Part shown: piece by piece, positions 1-9,151 of the stretch
Position numbering within the stretch: position 1 is the first letter of the stretch
Layout of the letters: the number at the start of each line of letters is the position of its first letter
Source: Pandoraea thiooxydans
GTDB taxonomy: Bacteria > Pseudomonadota > Gammaproteobacteria > Burkholderiales > Burkholderiaceae
DNA: 64,000 nt
Assembly: GCF_001931675.1 (NCBI RefSeq)
Contig: NZ_CP014839.1
Span: forward strand, 3,410,001-3,474,000
Reading direction: 5' to 3'
Position numbers and translations under genes: made by a program
The notes under the pieces: model-generated
The model's database searches: none
Told to the model about the DNA's origin: nothing
What the model saw: the letters and a program-made list of their open reading frames with translations, nothing else

Positions 1-95
1 TGCTTGGTTGGCGCGATCGCGATCTTTCCGGGGGTGGGAAATTCGTGGTATTCGAGCGCGGCATCGCGCAGTTTTTTGTCAATAGGTGTGGACAT
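1..95 (-). CDS. maeB: NADP-dependent malic enzyme, N-terminus (runs off the left edge)
   Basis: Only 31 codons are inside the window. They begin MSTPIDKKLRDAALEYHEF and go on to PTPGKIAIAPTK, the typical opening of the long (about 760 residues) MaeB-type malic enzymes of Burkholderiaceae, in which a malic domain is fused to a phosphotransacetylase-like domain. The enzyme decarboxylates malate to pyruvate and yields NADPH in the cytoplasm. The gene is divergent from thiL, its usual neighbour in this family. A minus-strand TACAAT box (complement of 138-143) lies about 40 bp upstream of the ATG and may be its -10, but no good -35 is visible. The call rests on recall of the family N-terminus; no catalytic residue can be seen. 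Confidence 0.8.
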   Translation of the reverse strand, partial: MSTPIDKKLRDAALEYHEFPTPGKIAIAPTK

Positions 96-212
96 GAAAG
101 CAGCCTGCATTCAATAAGAAAAAACTACCCTGGCCGCATTGTATCGCCAATCTACCCCGCGATTTACCGCAAAAAAGGATAAGGCGAAGAACTTTTTAGG
201 GCGGAAACCCGC

Positions 213-241
213 TTGACAGCATGCTTGGATATCACATGTAC
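213..241 (+). promoter_or_regulatory. Candidate thiL promoter
   Basis: A consensus -35 hexamer TTGACA stands at 213-218, about 120 bp ahead of the proposed thiL start. The -10 region 17 bp downstream (around 236-241, ATGTAC) is a poor match, so only half of the promoter is convincing. Confidence 0.3.
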
Positions 242-339
242 GGCCCCGAATGTGACAAATCGACGTCCCTCGGACGTTACCCATCGATATGGGGTGGCGA
301 CGGATTTACAATATCGCCTTACAACAAGCCATCCAGATC

Positions 340-1314
340 GTGCTGACCGAATTCACCCTCATCGAGCGCTATTTCGCGCATGCGACCCCCGCCGCCGGCC
401 ATGTGCGACTGGGCGTCGGCGACGATTGCGCGCTGATAGCGCCGCCCGCCGGCAGCCTCCTGGCGGTATCCACCGACATGCTGGTCGAGGGGCGCCACTT
501 CTTCGCCGATATGGCGCCACGCGCGCTCGGTCACAAAACGCTGGCAGTCAATTTGTCCGATCTGGCAGCCATGGGCGCCCGCCCGCTGGGCTTTACGCTG
601 GCGCTGGCGTTGCCCGAGGCAGATCCTGACTGGCTGGCGCCGTTCAGCGAGGGGCTGGCCGCGTTGGCCAACCGGTATGCATGCCCGCTGATCGGCGGCG
701 ACACCACCCGGGGCCCGCGCAATCTGTGCGTCACCGTTTTCGGCGAAGTTCCCGATCAACAGGCCCTGCGCCGCGACGCCGCCGTGGCTGGCGACGATAT
801 ATGGGTGTCCGGCGCGCTCGGCGATGCGCGTCTCGCACTGGGCGCGCTGCGTGACGAATGGGCGCTGTCCGATGAAGCATTGGCTGACAGCCGTCGCGCG
901 CTCGAGTGGCCCGAACCTCGCATCCAACTTGGCATGGCTTTGCGCGGCATCGCTCACGCCGCGCTCGACATCTCGGACGGCCTGCTCGGCGATCTTCGCC
1001 ATATACTGGAGCGCTCGCATGTCGCGGCGTGCGTGAATGTCGACGCCGTGCCGCACTCTCCCTGGCTCGCCGCTCAAAGCGAAGCGGTCCGCCGCACCTG
1101 CGCGTTGGCCGGCGGGGATGATTACGAGTTGTGCTTTACGGCACCGGCCGCCGCGCGTGCGGCGCTCGACGAGATCGCCCAGAGCCTTGCACTGCCGCTG
1201 ACGCGCATTGGCGCCATCGTGCCGCTCGAGCGCCCCGGCAGCGCCCTGACCCTGCATGACAACGCCGGACAACCGGTTTCCCTCGCATTCCAGAGCTTCG
1301 ATCATTTTCGATGA
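340..1314 (+). CDS. thiL: Thiamine-monophosphate kinase
   Basis: ThiL phosphorylates thiamine monophosphate to thiamine diphosphate with ATP, the last step of thiamine cofactor synthesis, in the cytoplasm. The 324-residue product has the family landmarks in order: GDDCA at residues 27-31 (ATP/Mg site), STDMLVEGRHF at 44-54, GGDTT at 119-123, ISDGLLGDL near 210 and GGDDYELCF near 255. I chose the GTG at 340 because homologues begin with (M/V)LTEF.LIERYF; an in-frame ATG at 289 would add 17 unconserved residues. No strong Shine-Dalgarno is seen at either start. The stop overlaps the pgpA start (ATGA), so the two are probably translationally coupled. Confidence 0.93.
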   Translation: MLTEFTLIERYFAHATPAAGHVRLGVGDDCALIAPPAGSLLAVSTDMLVEGRHFFADMAPRALGHKTLAVNLSDLAAMGARPLGFTLALALPEADPDWLAPFSEGLAALANRYACPLIGGDTTRGPRNLCVTVFGEVPDQQALRRDAAVAGDDIWVSGALGDARLALGALRDEWALSDEALADSRRALEWPEPRIQLGMALRGIAHAALDISDGLLGDLRHILERSHVAACVNVDAVPHSPWLAAQSEAVRRTCALAGGDDYELCFTAPAAARAALDEIAQSLALPLTRIGAIVPLERPGSALTLHDNAGQPVSLAFQSFDHFR

Positions 1315-1862
1315 ATTCCGCTCCTTCTCCCGACCAGCCCAATCCGCCGCACGGCAAACCGCTGCCAGGCAGCGCCCCGGCACGACGGCCGATCACCGTG
1401 GGTTTCATGCTCTCCCACCCGGCCCACTTCATCGCGCTGGGCTTCGGCAGCGGTCTGTCGCCGATGGGCCCCGGAACGGTCGGCACATTGTTTGGCTGGG
1501 CGTCCTACCTGGTATTGAGTCTTTACCTCTCCGTGTCGGATTGGGCCGTGCTGCTTGCGTTGAGCATCGTCGGCGGAGTCTGGATATGTGGCCGCACCGC
1601 CCGCGCGCTGGGTGTTTCCGACCCTGGTTCGGTGGTATGGGATGAAATCGTCGCCTTCTGGCTGGTATTGCTGGTGGTGACTCCGGCATCGTTTTGGGGA
1701 CAATGCGTCGCGTTTTTGCTATTCCGCTTCTTCGACGCAGTCAAGCCGCCGCCGGTGCGCTATTTCGACCGCACCGTCAAGGGCGGCTTGGGTATCATGC
1801 TGGACGATCTGGTCGCCGCTTTTTGCACTTTGCTGGTGATCGCCCTGTGGCATGCCCTTTGA
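1311..1862 (+). CDS. pgpA: Phosphatidylglycerophosphatase A
   Basis: This 183-residue inner-membrane enzyme removes the phosphate from phosphatidylglycerol phosphate to give phosphatidylglycerol. After a proline-rich N-terminal tail of about 30 residues come the family motifs GSGLSPMGPGTVGTL (residues about 45-60), VVWDEIVAFW (near 106-115), FRFFDAVKPPP (near 136-147) and GGLGIMLDDLVAA (near 159-171), which carry the conserved acidic residues. Several hydrophobic segments are visible, as expected for a membrane protein. It overlaps the end of thiL by 4 bp; the thiL-pgpA pairing is common in proteobacteria. The long N-terminal tail may mean that the true start is a little downstream, but the coupled ATG at 1311 is attractive. 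Confidence 0.93.
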   Translation: MNSAPSPDQPNPPHGKPLPGSAPARRPITVGFMLSHPAHFIALGFGSGLSPMGPGTVGTLFGWASYLVLSLYLSVSDWAVLLALSIVGGVWICGRTARALGVSDPGSVVWDEIVAFWLVLLVVTPASFWGQCVAFLLFRFFDAVKPPPVRYFDRTVKGGLGIMLDDLVAAFCTLLVIALWHAL

Positions 1863-1889
1863 AGGGTGCCGCGCACGTAACGAAGCAGC

Positions 1890-2387
1890 ATGACAAATAC
1901 TTTATTGCATCAACTGGCGGTCAAGGCCGGCAATCGTCTGCGCGAGGAGCGCCTGCTGCTGGCCACGGCCGAGTCCTGTACCGGCGGCATGGTGGCGGCG
2001 GCAATGACCGACATCTCCGGCAGCAGCAATTGGTTCGAACGGGGATTCGTTACCTATTCCAATCAAGCCAAGATCGACATGATCGGCGTTCCGGCTGAAC
2101 TCATCGACAAGCACGGCGCGGTCAGTGAGCAGGTCGCGCGTGCCATGGCGGAGGGCGCGCTGCGAAACAGCCGCGCGCAATTGTCGCTGGCGATTACCGG
2201 CGTTGCCGGACCGGGCGGCGGCACCGCCGAAAAGCCCGTAGGAATGGTGTGTTTTGCCTGGACCAACCGTCTAACGACGGTCGTTGAGACGCAGCATTTC
2301 AAGGGCGACCGGGCCCAGGTACGCAATCAGGCGGCGCAGCACGCCTTGCGCGGCCTGCTCAAGCTGATCGACACCGCCGAGGCATAG
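1890..2387 (+). CDS. pncC: Nicotinamide-nucleotide amidohydrolase (CinA C-terminal domain protein)
   Basis: The product deamidates nicotinamide mononucleotide to nicotinate mononucleotide, recycling the pyridine nucleotide left by DNA ligase and sirtuins. The 165 residues match the stand-alone CinA C-terminal (PncC) domain: ATAESCTGG around residues 25-33, which holds the catalytic Ser, then GSSNWFERGFVTYSNQAK and ITGVAGPGGGTAEKPVG near 108-125. There is no N-terminal MoaB-like domain, so this is the short PncC form rather than full-length CinA. It starts 27 bp after pgpA and probably shares its transcript. It converges on pyrF with only 26 bp between the stops, and I see no terminator in that gap. 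Confidence 0.92.
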   Translation: MTNTLLHQLAVKAGNRLREERLLLATAESCTGGMVAAAMTDISGSSNWFERGFVTYSNQAKIDMIGVPAELIDKHGAVSEQVARAMAEGALRNSRAQLSLAITGVAGPGGGTAEKPVGMVCFAWTNRLTTVVETQHFKGDRAQVRNQAAQHALRGLLKLIDTAEA

Positions 2388-2413
2388 CCCGCCGCCGCAT
2401 CCCGGCAGCGCCG

Positions 2414-3241
2414 TTACCGGGGCGCCGAGCGGTGCTCGTTGATGGCATCCCGGGTTTGGCAAGCCGCCTGCGCGGCCGCCTGCCCAAAATCTTCGCCGCT
2501 GCCAGCGTAGATAATGGCGCGCGACGAATTGATCATCATGCCGCTGCCGTCGGCCGTGCGGCCTGCCGTGACGGTCGCCGCCACGTCCCCGCCCTGAGCG
2601 CCGATCCCCGGAATCAGCAGCGGCATATCGCCGACGATCGCGCGCACCGCCGCGATTTCGTTCGGGAACGTCGCGCCGACCACCAGACCGATCTGGCCGC
2701 TGGTGTTCCAGGGACCGGCTGCCAGCCGCGCGACGACCTCATACAGCGGCTGGCCGTCGGCCGTGCGCAGGAACTGAAGGTCGCTGCCCCCCGGATTCGA
2801 GGTGCGGCACAACACGATCACGCCCTTGTTCCCGTATCCGAGGTAGGGCGCAATCGAGTCGAAACCCATGTACGGGTTGACCGTGACCGCATCGGCCTGA
2901 TACCGCTCGAATGCTTCTTTGGCATATTGTTCGGCGGTGCTGCCGATGTCGCCCCGTTTGGCATCGAGCACTACCGGCAGGCCAGGATGGTGCTCGTGAA
3001 TGTGGGCAATCAGCCGCTCCAGTTGAATTTCGGCGCGCTGCGCAGAAAAATAGGCGATCTGCGGCTTGAACGCACAGGCATAGGGTGCGGTTGCATCGAC
3101 GATGGTCCGGCAAAACTCGAAGATCGCATCGGGATTGCCCCGCAGATGCGCCGGCAGTCGTGACGGCTCCGGATCGAGCCCCACACACAGCAGAGAGTCT
3201 CGTTCATGCCAGGCGGCACGCAGTTGATCGATGAATGTCAT
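2414..3241 (-). CDS. pyrF: Orotidine-5'-phosphate decarboxylase (type 2)
   Basis: PyrF converts OMP to UMP, the last step of de novo pyrimidine synthesis. The 275-residue length and the motif [18 protein letters not shown] (about residues 90-107), containing the catalytic Lys/Asp cluster, place it in the longer 'type 2' subfamily (actinobacteria and many beta-proteobacteria) rather than the roughly 240-residue E. coli type. The N-terminus [10 protein letters not shown] and the C-terminal PGIGAQGGD phosphate-binding segment are also present. The ATG at 3241 is the first reasonable start; no clear Shine-Dalgarno precedes it. It stands alone; another pyrimidine gene, pyrC, is about 16 kb away. 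Confidence 0.94.
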   Translation of the reverse strand: MTFIDQLRAAWHERDSLLCVGLDPEPSRLPAHLRGNPDAIFEFCRTIVDATAPYACAFKPQIAYFSAQRAEIQLERLIAHIHEHHPGLPVVLDAKRGDIGSTAEQYAKEAFERYQADAVTVNPYMGFDSIAPYLGYGNKGVIVLCRTSNPGGSDLQFLRTADGQPLYEVVARLAAGPWNTSGQIGLVVGATFPNEIAAVRAIVGDMPLLIPGIGAQGGDVAATVTAGRTADGSGMMINSSRAIIYAGSGEDFGQAAAQAACQTRDAINEHRSAPR

Positions 3242-3397
3242 GGTGGTTGCGCGATGAAAACGTGCGCCATTTTAACTCACCGCATCCGAGGGCAGCTCCG
3301 TTCCTCGCGACGCTCGGCGAGACTGCCGCGATGCGGCGCAGGCGGGTCACCCAAGAACAGCGCCAGCCGTTTATTGGCATAGCTAATCATTGGTTTG

Positions 3398-3406
3398 TGC
3401 TAGATT
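3398..3406 (+). promoter_or_regulatory. Candidate extended -10 promoter for the MscS channel gene
   Basis: TGC-TAGATT at 3398-3406 fits an extended -10 element about 70 bp upstream of the channel start. A TTGGCA at 3374-3379 could serve as -35, but the 21 bp spacing is too long. Confidence 0.3.
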
Positions 3407-3477
3407 GTTGGGCAAACCTGTTGGCAATGCGCCGCCGGATATCTCTGGACAGAACATTCAATAGGAGCAAAAAACCC

Positions 3478-4332
3478 ATGAATCACGCATCCCTCGCCGC
3501 CGCAACAGACGCGCTCTGGACTGCCGCGGCACAAAACGCTTTGCATTATGGTGTCACGGCAATCCAGGCAATCGTGATCCTGCTGTTGGGCTGGTGGCTT
3601 TCCAACCTTCTGACACGCATCGTCAGACGCGCGCTGGACCGCTCGCCCCAGTTCGACAAGACGCTCAAGCCTCTGACCTATTCGGTCGTGCAATGGTCGG
3701 TGCGAGGTATCACGATCGTCGCTGTTCTGGCGCAGTTCGGAGTCCAGACAGCCAGCATCATTGCCGTGCTGGGTGCCGCCGGCCTGGCCATCGGCCTGGC
3801 GCTGCAAGGCACGCTGCAGAACATCGCAGCCGGCACAATGCTGTTGGTGCTGCGGCCTTTCAAGATCGGCGACTATATTTCGGCAGGCAGCAGCATCGGC
3901 GGGACGGTCGAAGAGATCGGCCTGTTCACCTCGACACTTACCACGGCCGATGGCGTATACATGTCGGTGCCCAACAACCAGATCTGGGGCAGCGCGATCA
4001 CCAATTACAGCCGCAATTCACGCAGACGCATGGACATCACCGTGAATATCGACCTGCGCGACGATCTGGACAGCGCCATCGCGGCATTGAGCTCGCTGAC
4101 TGCCACGCACGAACACGTGTTGCGCGACCCCGCGCCGGAAGTCATGGTCAAGGAGATACACGAACAGGCCGTCGTCATCAACGTGCGGCTGTGGACCTTG
4201 AGCGAATACTATTGGGCGGTGTATTGGGAGCTGCAACGCGGGGTGAAGAAAACCGTCGAGGCCGCGGGCTGCTCGCTGCCATATCCGACCCGCACGATTG
4301 TCATGACACCGGCGCCCACCACGCCGCAGTGA
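3478..4332 (+). CDS. mscS: Small-conductance mechanosensitive channel, MscS family
   Basis: The channel opens under membrane tension to release solutes during hypo-osmotic shock. The 284-residue product has the three-helix MscS plan: TM1 at about 24-45 (GVTAIQAIVILLLGWWLSNL), TM2 at about 68-88, and the pore helix TM3 from about 91 with the Gly/Ala-packed AAGLAIGLALQGTLQNIAAG, followed by the beta domain (RPFKIGDYI, then VPNNQIWGSAITNYSR) and an alpha/beta cytoplasmic cage. I take the ATG at 3478 because AGGAG stands 8 bases upstream; an upstream in-frame ATG at 3235 would add 81 residues without family likeness. Its 3' end faces mtgA, only 3 bp away. Confidence 0.92.
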   Translation: MNHASLAAATDALWTAAAQNALHYGVTAIQAIVILLLGWWLSNLLTRIVRRALDRSPQFDKTLKPLTYSVVQWSVRGITIVAVLAQFGVQTASIIAVLGAAGLAIGLALQGTLQNIAAGTMLLVLRPFKIGDYISAGSSIGGTVEEIGLFTSTLTTADGVYMSVPNNQIWGSAITNYSRNSRRRMDITVNIDLRDDLDSAIAALSSLTATHEHVLRDPAPEVMVKEIHEQAVVINVRLWTLSEYYWAVYWELQRGVKKTVEAAGCSLPYPTRTIVMTPAPTTPQ

Positions 4333-4335
4333 TCG

Positions 4336-5064
4336 CTAGGGCGGCAACTCGGCCGCGCCCATGCGGCGCGCAATGACGCGCGTTCGACGCGCCAGATATG
4401 CGGAGTTGCGGTGCGCATCGTAATAGCGCGGACGCGGCAGCATGACAGCGAGGCGAGCCGCCTGCCAGGGTGTCAGTTGCGCGGCCGACACGTGGTAGTA
4501 GTGCTCGGCCGCAGCCTGCGCACCAAAAATACCCTCGCCCCATTCGACCGAATTCAGATAGATTTCGAAGATGCGCTCTTTGCTCATCCAGAATTCGAGC
4601 ATCCAGGTAATGCACAATTCCTCGGCCTTGCGAATGTAGCTGCGCTCACCCGATAGGAAGAGGTTCTTCGCAAGCTGCTGGGTGATGGTCGAGCCGCCCG
4701 CCACGATATGACCTCTTTTCTCGTTCTTCTCCCAGGCATTGAGCATCGCATCGATTTCAAAACCATTGTTATTGACGAAATCGGCGTCCTCGCTGGCAAT
4801 GATGGCCCGCTTCAGATTGCGGGATATTCGATCGTAAGGCATCCAGACACGCTCGATGCGTGCCTGCGGATCGGTCTGGCGAAGTCTGTCCTGGGCCGCA
4901 CGCATGAACGCCGTCGAACCCGGATTGAAATGCGTCCACCAGGCGATCTGCAAAAAGTAGTAGCACTGCGTGGCCAACACGCCTGCCGCGAAAACCATCG
5001 CGACATAACCGCACCAGCGCCGCACACCCCAACGCGCATTCGACCCGCGCCTGCGGCTCGTCAC
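4336..5064 (-). CDS. mtgA: Monofunctional biosynthetic peptidoglycan transglycosylase
   Basis: MtgA polymerises lipid II into glycan strands at the outer face of the inner membrane without a transpeptidase domain. The 242 residues comprise a basic N-terminus, one membrane anchor (about 17-40) and a GT51 domain. The conserved catalytic-Glu motif reads ASEDADF (about 90-96) and the second motif [20 protein letters not shown] (about 122-141) continues to RKAEE. Length fits the family. Its start overlaps the aroE stop (ATGA), so aroE and mtgA are probably co-translated. Confidence 0.94.
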   Translation of the reverse strand: MTSRRRGSNARWGVRRWCGYVAMVFAAGVLATQCYYFLQIAWWTHFNPGSTAFMRAAQDRLRQTDPQARIERVWMPYDRISRNLKRAIIASEDADFVNNNGFEIDAMLNAWEKNEKRGHIVAGGSTITQQLAKNLFLSGERSYIRKAEELCITWMLEFWMSKERIFEIYLNSVEWGEGIFGAQAAAEHYYHVSAAQLTPWQAARLAVMLPRPRYYDAHRNSAYLARRTRVIARRMGAAELPP

Positions 5065-5957
5065 TCGCCGCCCCCCGCCTGGGCATAGCGCTCGCGCAGC
5101 ATTTTCAGCACCGGCGCGGTTTGCGGCCGCACGCCCCGCCAGCGAGCAAACGACTCCGCAGCCTGCTCGACCAGCATGCCCAGGCCATCGGCTGTGAGCG
5201 CCGCGCCATGCGCGCCGGCGAAGCGCAGGAATATCGTCGGTTGCTTGCCGTACATCATGTCGTAGGCCAGCGCATCGTGCCCGAACACATCGGCGGGCAA
5301 TGGCGGCAAATCACCCTGCAGGCTGCTGGCCGTGCCGTTGATCACGACATCGAACCCGCCGGCAATGTCATGCCATGAGCCCGCCGCAAGCGTGACGCGG
5401 AGTGCCTGGGCTTGCGCACCGAAGTGCGCGGCCAGCGCCCGGGCCTTGTCGGGCGTCCGGTTGGCGATGAAAATTTCCGCCGGCCCGCTTTGCAGCAACG
5501 GCAGCAGCACACCGCGTGCGGCGCCGCCGGCACCCAGCAGCAGCACACGGCGGCCTCGCAGCGGCCGCGCCAGATTGACTTCGATATCGCGCACCAACCC
5601 TACCCCGTCGGTGTTGTCGCCCTCGATTTCCCCGCCTTCGAAACATAGCGTATTGACCGCCCCCGCGGCGCTGGCCCGCGGGCTCAAGCGCGTGGCCAGC
5701 GCATGCGCCTCGAGCTTGAAAGGCACGGTGACGTTGAGACCTTTGCCGCCTTGTGCGGCGAATTCGCGCACTGTCGCGACAAACCTGTCGAGCGGCGCCA
5801 ACAGGCGCTCGTACACCAGGTGCTGGCCGGTCTGCGCGGCAAATTGCGCATGGATAAACGGCGATTGGCTATGTTCGACCGGATGGCCGATCACCGCGTA
5901 GCGATCGGGCTGCTCAGCGGCAGCATCGGCGATGTCCCCGTGATTTTCGCGTGTCAT
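5061..5957 (-). CDS. aroE: Shikimate 5-dehydrogenase
   Basis: AroE reduces 3-dehydroshikimate to shikimate with NADPH in aromatic amino-acid synthesis. The 298-residue product shows [20 protein letters not shown] near the N-terminus (shikimate-binding serines), NVTVPFK (catalytic Lys), [11 protein letters not shown], the nucleotide loop [22 protein letters not shown] for NADP phosphate binding, and [10 protein letters not shown] near the end. I start at ATG 5957 (MTRENHGD); the longer reading begins with TTG at 5996 and adds 13 residues. A minus-strand TATACT (complement of 6043-6048) about 85 bp upstream could be the -10 of an aroE-mtgA promoter. The stop overlaps the mtgA start by 4 bp. Confidence 0.93.
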   Translation of the reverse strand: MTRENHGDIADAAAEQPDRYAVIGHPVEHSQSPFIHAQFAAQTGQHLVYERLLAPLDRFVATVREFAAQGGKGLNVTVPFKLEAHALATRLSPRASAAGAVNTLCFEGGEIEGDNTDGVGLVRDIEVNLARPLRGRRVLLLGAGGAARGVLLPLLQSGPAEIFIANRTPDKARALAAHFGAQAQALRVTLAAGSWHDIAGGFDVVINGTASSLQGDLPPLPADVFGHDALAYDMMYGKQPTIFLRFAGAHGAALTADGLGMLVEQAAESFARWRGVRPQTAPVLKMLRERYAQAGGGE

Positions 5958-6078
5958 GTTAATCAGGCTTGAGCCGCATTTCGCGGCCGAGATCAAAAAG
6001 GGCTGCGCTGTGCCGTTTGGTGCCGCAACCCGACAGCGCTACAGTATACGCATCCTTGCGCCACCGGCGACGCGCAGT

Positions 6079-7023
6079 TCAGTGGGATGGGCCCTGAATC
6101 GCCTCCGCATGCACGCCGTGGTGGCTGAACGTCATGCGCGTCACGATCTGGAGGATGTCATAGCGCGCGCGCATGGCTTTGGTGAATTTGGCGAAGGGCG
6201 CGCTGGCCCGTACGATCGCGACCGCACGGCGATCCAGTTCGCGGTCGCCCGAACCGCGCTCTATCTCGACGCCGATCACATGGTAGCCATTGCGGTCATA
6301 CCCCAGTTGGCCGTCCTGACTGACGTTGAGCGTCACGATCAACTGACCGTAGAGCCTGCGCCCGCCCGCTTCGGGAAAATGCTCGGTACCAAGACGTTCG
6401 ATCTTGCGCCGCAACGCGTCGTAGTATTCCGCGTAGACGACTTCCCGCGTGTTGGCGGTGATTTGCCCGCGCTTGGGGCGCTCCTCATAGGCACGCACAT
6501 TCTGCGCAATCACGGCTTGCAGCTTGGCAATCTGCTGATCGACCGCCCGCTCGTCCTTGCCGTTTTCGCGCTGCGCAGGCAACGTCCTGGGCCGCTGCTT
6601 CGAAAGCGAGCGCATCTGGGTCAACAACTGTTCCTGCAGAGTCTCCAGCGAACTGACCTGGTGCTCGGCCCGCGCGACGCGGCTGCCCGGCTGCTGCATA
6701 TCGCGCGCGGGCAACGGAGTGGTCGCATGAACCTTGTCCTGCTCGCCGCCGCCGAGCAGGTTGGCTTGTGCGACCAGTTTGGCATTGACCGGTGCGTTAT
6801 CCGATTTTGCGTTGACCAGCACGACGTCGAGCGGTGTATCGGTCGAGTGAAGCCGAAAGGCGTCGGGCGCGACAAAATGCACCGCCAAGACCAGTGCATG
6901 AACCAGCACGGAAAAACTCAATCCCGCCGCCAGCGGGTTTTCGCGAACCCACTTGCTAAATGCGACGAATTGCGTACGGGCATACGGAATGAGCGCGACC
7001 TGCGTGCGGCTAACGTGCTTCAT
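6079..7023 (-). CDS. TonB-family protein (energy-transducer-like)
   Basis: The 314-residue protein has a short cytoplasmic N-terminus, one membrane helix at about 30-50 (AAGLSFSVLVHALVLAVHFV), a long periplasmic middle with a coiled-coil-like stretch (LETLQEQLLTQMRSLSKQ) and a C-terminal TonB domain: LYGQLIVTLNVSQDGQLGYD, then DRRAVAIVRASAPFAKF. TonB proteins pass proton-motive energy to outer-membrane receptors. The usual proline-rich spacer is weak here and no exbB, exbD or receptor gene is in the window, so the partner is unknown. It lies 9 bp after the exoribonuclease gene and ahead of aroE on the same strand, an arrangement I recall from Burkholderia, and may have an envelope role other than iron uptake. 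Confidence 0.82.
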   Translation of the reverse strand: MKHVSRTQVALIPYARTQFVAFSKWVRENPLAAGLSFSVLVHALVLAVHFVAPDAFRLHSTDTPLDVVLVNAKSDNAPVNAKLVAQANLLGGGEQDKVHATTPLPARDMQQPGSRVARAEHQVSSLETLQEQLLTQMRSLSKQRPRTLPAQRENGKDERAVDQQIAKLQAVIAQNVRAYEERPKRGQITANTREVVYAEYYDALRRKIERLGTEHFPEAGGRRLYGQLIVTLNVSQDGQLGYDRNGYHVIGVEIERGSGDRELDRRAVAIVRASAPFAKFTKAMRARYDILQIVTRMTFSHHGVHAEAIQGPSH

Positions 7024-7032
7024 GCGACATGC

Positions 7033-9105
7033 TCACCCACCGGTTCCATCGCCCCGGCTCGTCATTGCGTCGTTTTCATTGTCGGCGGACTCAGCCGCAT
7101 CGCCCTCGGCAATATCGCGCTCGGCGTCGGCCGTGCCAACTTCGTCGCCCTCGTCGATACCGCCGGACTCATCCGTCTCGTCGTCGGAAGCTTCGGCGGT
7201 CACCGCGCCAGCGCCTTCGCCCAACACCTGTGCCAGGCGACAGGAGACGTCGAGCGTGACGTCGTCGACCGAGAGAATATCCAGCAATACCTGCGTGCCC
7301 CTGGCTTGCACGCCAAGCCCCGGCACAATCACGGTCAGCGGTATGTCGTTCAGGCGCACCAGATCGCCCTTGAGCACGCTTGCCTGAATCTGCCGCATAT
7401 TTTCCTGCTGCAGCCAGCGCAGGCACCAGAACCTTTCCATGCGGGCCTGGTGCTCGCCGTAGGCGGCATGCGCCGCCTCGAAATTGGAAACGGTGGCATA
7501 CAGGTCGGCATCTTTCGGCTTGAAGGGCGCGGCGAGCTTGGCGGTGACGCCATACTGCACGCAGGCGAGCAGCTGCCACTGGTTGACCAGGTCGACGTAG
7601 CGACGCAGCGGCGACGTGCTCCACGCATATTGCTCCACGCCCAGCCCCTCGTGAGGCGCCGGCGTGGTCTGCATGCGCGTGCGGTTCACGCCGTACGCGC
7701 GCTGCGCGCGGTAGATGCCGGGCACTCCGCATTCGGCCAGCAACCGTCCCCAGGTGCTGTTGGCCAGAATAGCCATTTCGGCAACGATCAGATCTAGCGG
7801 TGCGCCACGCCGACGCGGCAGGATCGTCACGTGTTCGCCATCGACATAAAAGCTGTAATCCGTCTTGTTTTGCACTTCCGGCTTGAGACCATAGCCCTCG
7901 CGGGCAGCCTGCCGCTTGCCATAAAGCGCTTGCGCAAGCGGCCATAGACGGGCGATCTGGTCTTTGTGCGGGTAGTCGCCGGTGCCGGCGGCCAGCGCCT
8001 CGGCCGTCACGATGTCGTCCAGCTCGTTATGACGCAAATTCGTGGCGATCGGCACCAATTCGGCGCGCGTCTCGGTGGCGATCACGTCGTAACTGGCGGC
8101 GTCGACGATCACATACAGCGACAACGCCGGGCGGGGAGCGCCCTCCTTGAGCGTGTACGCGTCGACCACGGCATCCGGCAACATGGTGATTTTGTCGCCC
8201 GGCACGTACACGGTGGACATGCGCTCGCGCGCGATCGCGTCGATCGGATCTCCGCGCACGATGCCAAGCCCCGGGGCCGCGATGTGAATGCCGATGCGCA
8301 ATCTGCCGTCGGCCAGCGCCTGCACCGACAGCGCATCGTCGATCTCGGTGGTCGTGACGTCATCGATCGAAAATGCCGCCACGTCCGCCAGCGGCAGTTC
8401 GATGCCTGGTTGCGGCGGTTCTTCGATCGGTGGGAAAGCTGTGCCGCGCGGGAAGTACTCGAACAGGAAGCCCGCCTCGTGCAATGCCCGCGGCGATGCA
8501 ATGCCGCCGCACGCGAGCAGTACTTTGGCGTGGGTCGTGCCCAGCGCGGCGGCAGCGGCGTCCAGCGCCTTCCACTCGATGGTGTTCTTGTCGGCCTTGA
8601 ACAGCAGCTGCAGCTCCTTGCCGCGCAACGCATCCGGCAAGCGATGCGCGATCAGTTCGGCCTGATAATGCGCCTGCAGCTCCAGTTGCTGCTGCTTGCG
8701 GGCGAGGCCCGCCAAGGCCGCCTGCAACTGCTCTTGCGGCGCACGCTGATATTGCCCGCGGCCCCGACGCCGAAAGTACACCGGTGCGCCATGCATGCGC
8801 AACACCAGCGCGGCCTGCTGGACGGCCGACGCGCCGTCGCCGAAATACTCGGTCGCCAACGCAGCGAATGCAAACTCCTCGTCTGAAGCACACTCCCACA
8901 GAAACGGCAGATCGATCTCTTCGCCCAGCGTTTCGGCCTGATGCATAAACTCGGTTGGCGTCGGCGCCTCGAAGCGCAACAGCACGTCGCGCCCCTTGAT
9001 CTTGCTGCGTCGCCCTCCCGGCAGCTCGACCTGGTACGACTCGGCCTGCTGGCTCAGGATCGTCCCCGCCTTGAAACTGCCGGATTCCTCAAAAAAAATA
9101 TTCAT
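7033..9105 (-). CDS. RNase II-family (RNB) 3'-5' exoribonuclease
   Basis: This 690-residue protein has an RNB catalytic domain in its middle. The signature AFSIDDVTTTEIDDALSVQ (about 245-263) carries the cluster of metal-binding aspartates, followed by HIAAPGLGI and, near the C-terminal half, STSPLRRYVDLVNQWQLLA, the conserved RNA-binding stretch of the family. The N-terminus is short and lacks an obvious double cold-shock module. The last 55 residues or so form a strongly acidic tail (rich in Asp, Glu, Ala, Gly) without predicted fold. It is likely to degrade single-stranded RNA processively from the 3' end. It is similar to, but not clearly the same as, E. coli Rnb or Rnr, so I give no symbol. 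The ATG at 9105 (MNIFFEESGSFKAG) fits family members. Confidence 0.88.
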   Translation of the reverse strand: MNIFFEESGSFKAGTILSQQAESYQVELPGGRRSKIKGRDVLLRFEAPTPTEFMHQAETLGEEIDLPFLWECASDEEFAFAALATEYFGDGASAVQQAALVLRMHGAPVYFRRRGRGQYQRAPQEQLQAALAGLARKQQQLELQAHYQAELIAHRLPDALRGKELQLLFKADKNTIEWKALDAAAAALGTTHAKVLLACGGIASPRALHEAGFLFEYFPRGTAFPPIEEPPQPGIELPLADVAAFSIDDVTTTEIDDALSVQALADGRLRIGIHIAAPGLGIVRGDPIDAIARERMSTVYVPGDKITMLPDAVVDAYTLKEGAPRPALSLYVIVDAASYDVIATETRAELVPIATNLRHNELDDIVTAEALAAGTGDYPHKDQIARLWPLAQALYGKRQAAREGYGLKPEVQNKTDYSFYVDGEHVTILPRRRGAPLDLIVAEMAILANSTWGRLLAECGVPGIYRAQRAYGVNRTRMQTTPAPHEGLGVEQYAWSTSPLRRYVDLVNQWQLLACVQYGVTAKLAAPFKPKDADLYATVSNFEAAHAAYGEHQARMERFWCLRWLQQENMRQIQASVLKGDLVRLNDIPLTVIVPGLGVQARGTQVLLDILSVDDVTLDVSCRLAQVLGEGAGAVTAEASDDETDESGGIDEGDEVGTADAERDIAEGDAAESADNENDAMTSRGDGTGG

Positions 9106-9151
9106 GAAACTGCCATTGTCCGCAAGAGGCGCTATTGTAAACCCGTCGCAC

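Noticed and set aside
2388-2413. Shared terminator between convergent pncC and pyrF
   Set aside because: The 26-bp gap shows no stem with a T run.
5956-7797. 613-codon plus-strand frame over tonB and the exoribonuclease; similar frames at 36383-39073 and 61020-63038
   Set aside because: Shadows of aroE/tonB/rnb, aspS and acs; no ribosome-binding sites and no recognisable domains.
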